Shown here piece by piece: positions 63,734 through 64,000 of a DNA stretch of 64,000 bases. The DNA comes from CBDBFH01 sp965204775 (GTDB taxonomy: Bacteria; Pseudomonadota; Alphaproteobacteria; JAPOUT01; G958296285), in NCBI GenBank assembly GCA_965204775.1, contig CBDBFH010000011.1, positions 1-64,000 of the forward strand. Direction: 5' to 3'. Every line of letters starts with the position of its first letter. Position 1 is the stretch's first letter. The position numbers were made by a program, and so were the translations under genes. The notes beneath the pieces were generated by a model. The model was not told the origin of the DNA. It saw only the letters and a list, made by a program, of their open reading frames with translations, and made no database searches.

Positions 63734-64000
63734 TCAGTTTCCCCCCGCCCCGGCGGCCAGGCGCAAGCCCCGTGCGCGGGTCAAAATCGCATCTTCCAGC
63801 GCCCGGGCCGCGTCCGGGCTGGCCGCCGCATCGCGCCAGTTGCCGCCCCGGCGCTCCTGCCGGAACAGGGCCACCCGCACCGCATCGGCCCGCAGGCGCG
63901 AGTCGAGAATATAGATCGTCATCTGAAACCGCTCATCGGGCGCGTCTTGGCTCGCCCGCCAGTCGCTGATGATCACCCCGGCCCGGCGGTCGGCCTGCCG
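63734..64000 (-). CDS. DUF3576 protein, N-terminus beyond window
   Basis: The frame is open to the window edge, so only the last 88 codons are visible. The sequence (AGVIISDWRASQDAPDERFQ; IYILDSRLRADAVRVALFRQERRGG; LEDAILTRARGLR) matches DUF3576, a family of alphaproteobacterial lipoproteins of unknown function usually next to leuS. A GTG within the segment is not the start. The lipoprotein signal would be outside the window. Confidence 0.87.
   Translation of the reverse strand, partial: RQADRRAGVIISDWRASQDAPDERFQMTIYILDSRLRADAVRVALFRQERRGGNWRDAAASPDAARALEDAILTRARGLRLAAGAGGN

Noticed and set aside
61083..63914. 943-codon plus-strand open frame opposite leuS
   Set aside because: Shadow of leuS and its neighbours; basic low-complexity product.

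Overview
The window is GC-rich chromosomal DNA (by eye mostly mid-60s percent GC) and almost fully coding. It belongs to an alphaproteobacterium: the gene blocks mutS-glnD-murJ-trpS, hemE-hemH-hemJ-rho and mnmE-mnmG-rsmG-parA-parB-holA-lptE-leuS are in their alphaproteobacterial order. Fur lacks the CxxC pair, a Tim44-like protein and a DUF3576 protein are present, and ppsR and hemE flank a non-coding gap as they do at the Caulobacter and Rickettsia replication origins. I cannot name the order or species. Nearly every gene is a recognisable housekeeping gene. I saw no tRNA, rRNA, insertion sequence, prophage, CRISPR array or defence system.

Layout. 1-15.6 kb (minus strand): one long, tightly coupled run mutS, glnD, murJ, trpS, usp, nfuA-like, tsaB, fur, miaB, phoH, ybeY, corC and lnt (lnt cut by the left edge). 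15.8-25.9 kb: maeB (+), the rsmI-yraN-gshB-comM run (-), the lipoprotein gene lppC (+) and rph-rdgB-hemW (-). 26-31 kb (+): grpE, dnaK, dnaJ, then an AT-rich patch leading into pyrF. 31-37.7 kb: ppk2-nudix (-), dapB-gpmA (+), an Ada-like methyltransferase (-), nth and a PfkB-type sugar/nucleoside kinase (+). 36.7-46.35 kb (minus): coaA, a histidine operon (hisB, DUF2628, hisH, hisA, hisF, hisE), smr, tim44-like, dnaQ, coaE, aroE, maf and ppsR. 46.35-46.76 kb: a 409-bp AT-rich non-coding gap, the best candidate for oriC. 46.76-51.5 kb (+): hemE, hemH, hemJ, rho and a PhnZ-like HD protein. 51.5-53.6 kb (-): a DUF255 thioredoxin-fold protein. 53.6-59.5 kb (+): mnmE, mnmG, rsmG, parA and parB with two parS sites. 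59.5-64 kb (-): leuS, lptE, holA and a truncated DUF3576 gene.

How the parts fit. The candidate oriC (one perfect TGATCCACA DnaA box plus an AT-rich tract next to hemE), two identical parS variants 8.5-10.5 kb away, and parAB form an origin and segregation region like that of Caulobacter. Genes just left of the gap run leftward and genes just right run rightward, as expected for leading strands leaving an origin. The genome is very compact: many same-strand neighbours overlap by 1 or 4 nt (TGATG, ATGA, GTGA), and several convergent pairs overlap through coding sequence (lppC/hemW by 161 bp, parB/holA by 70 bp, gpmA/ada-like by 64 bp, pfkB/coaA by 37 bp).

Most unusual signals: three tandem 18-bp palindromic units in the dnaK leader behind a sigma-32-like promoter; three perfectly phased GCATTTTG repeats just upstream of lppC; an AT-rich patch with a sharp GC step inside pyrF and an unused-looking perfect Shine-Dalgarno sequence; a Fur protein lacking two ligands of one metal site; and a PhnZ-like diiron oxygenase beside rho in which the gating Glu is replaced by Phe.
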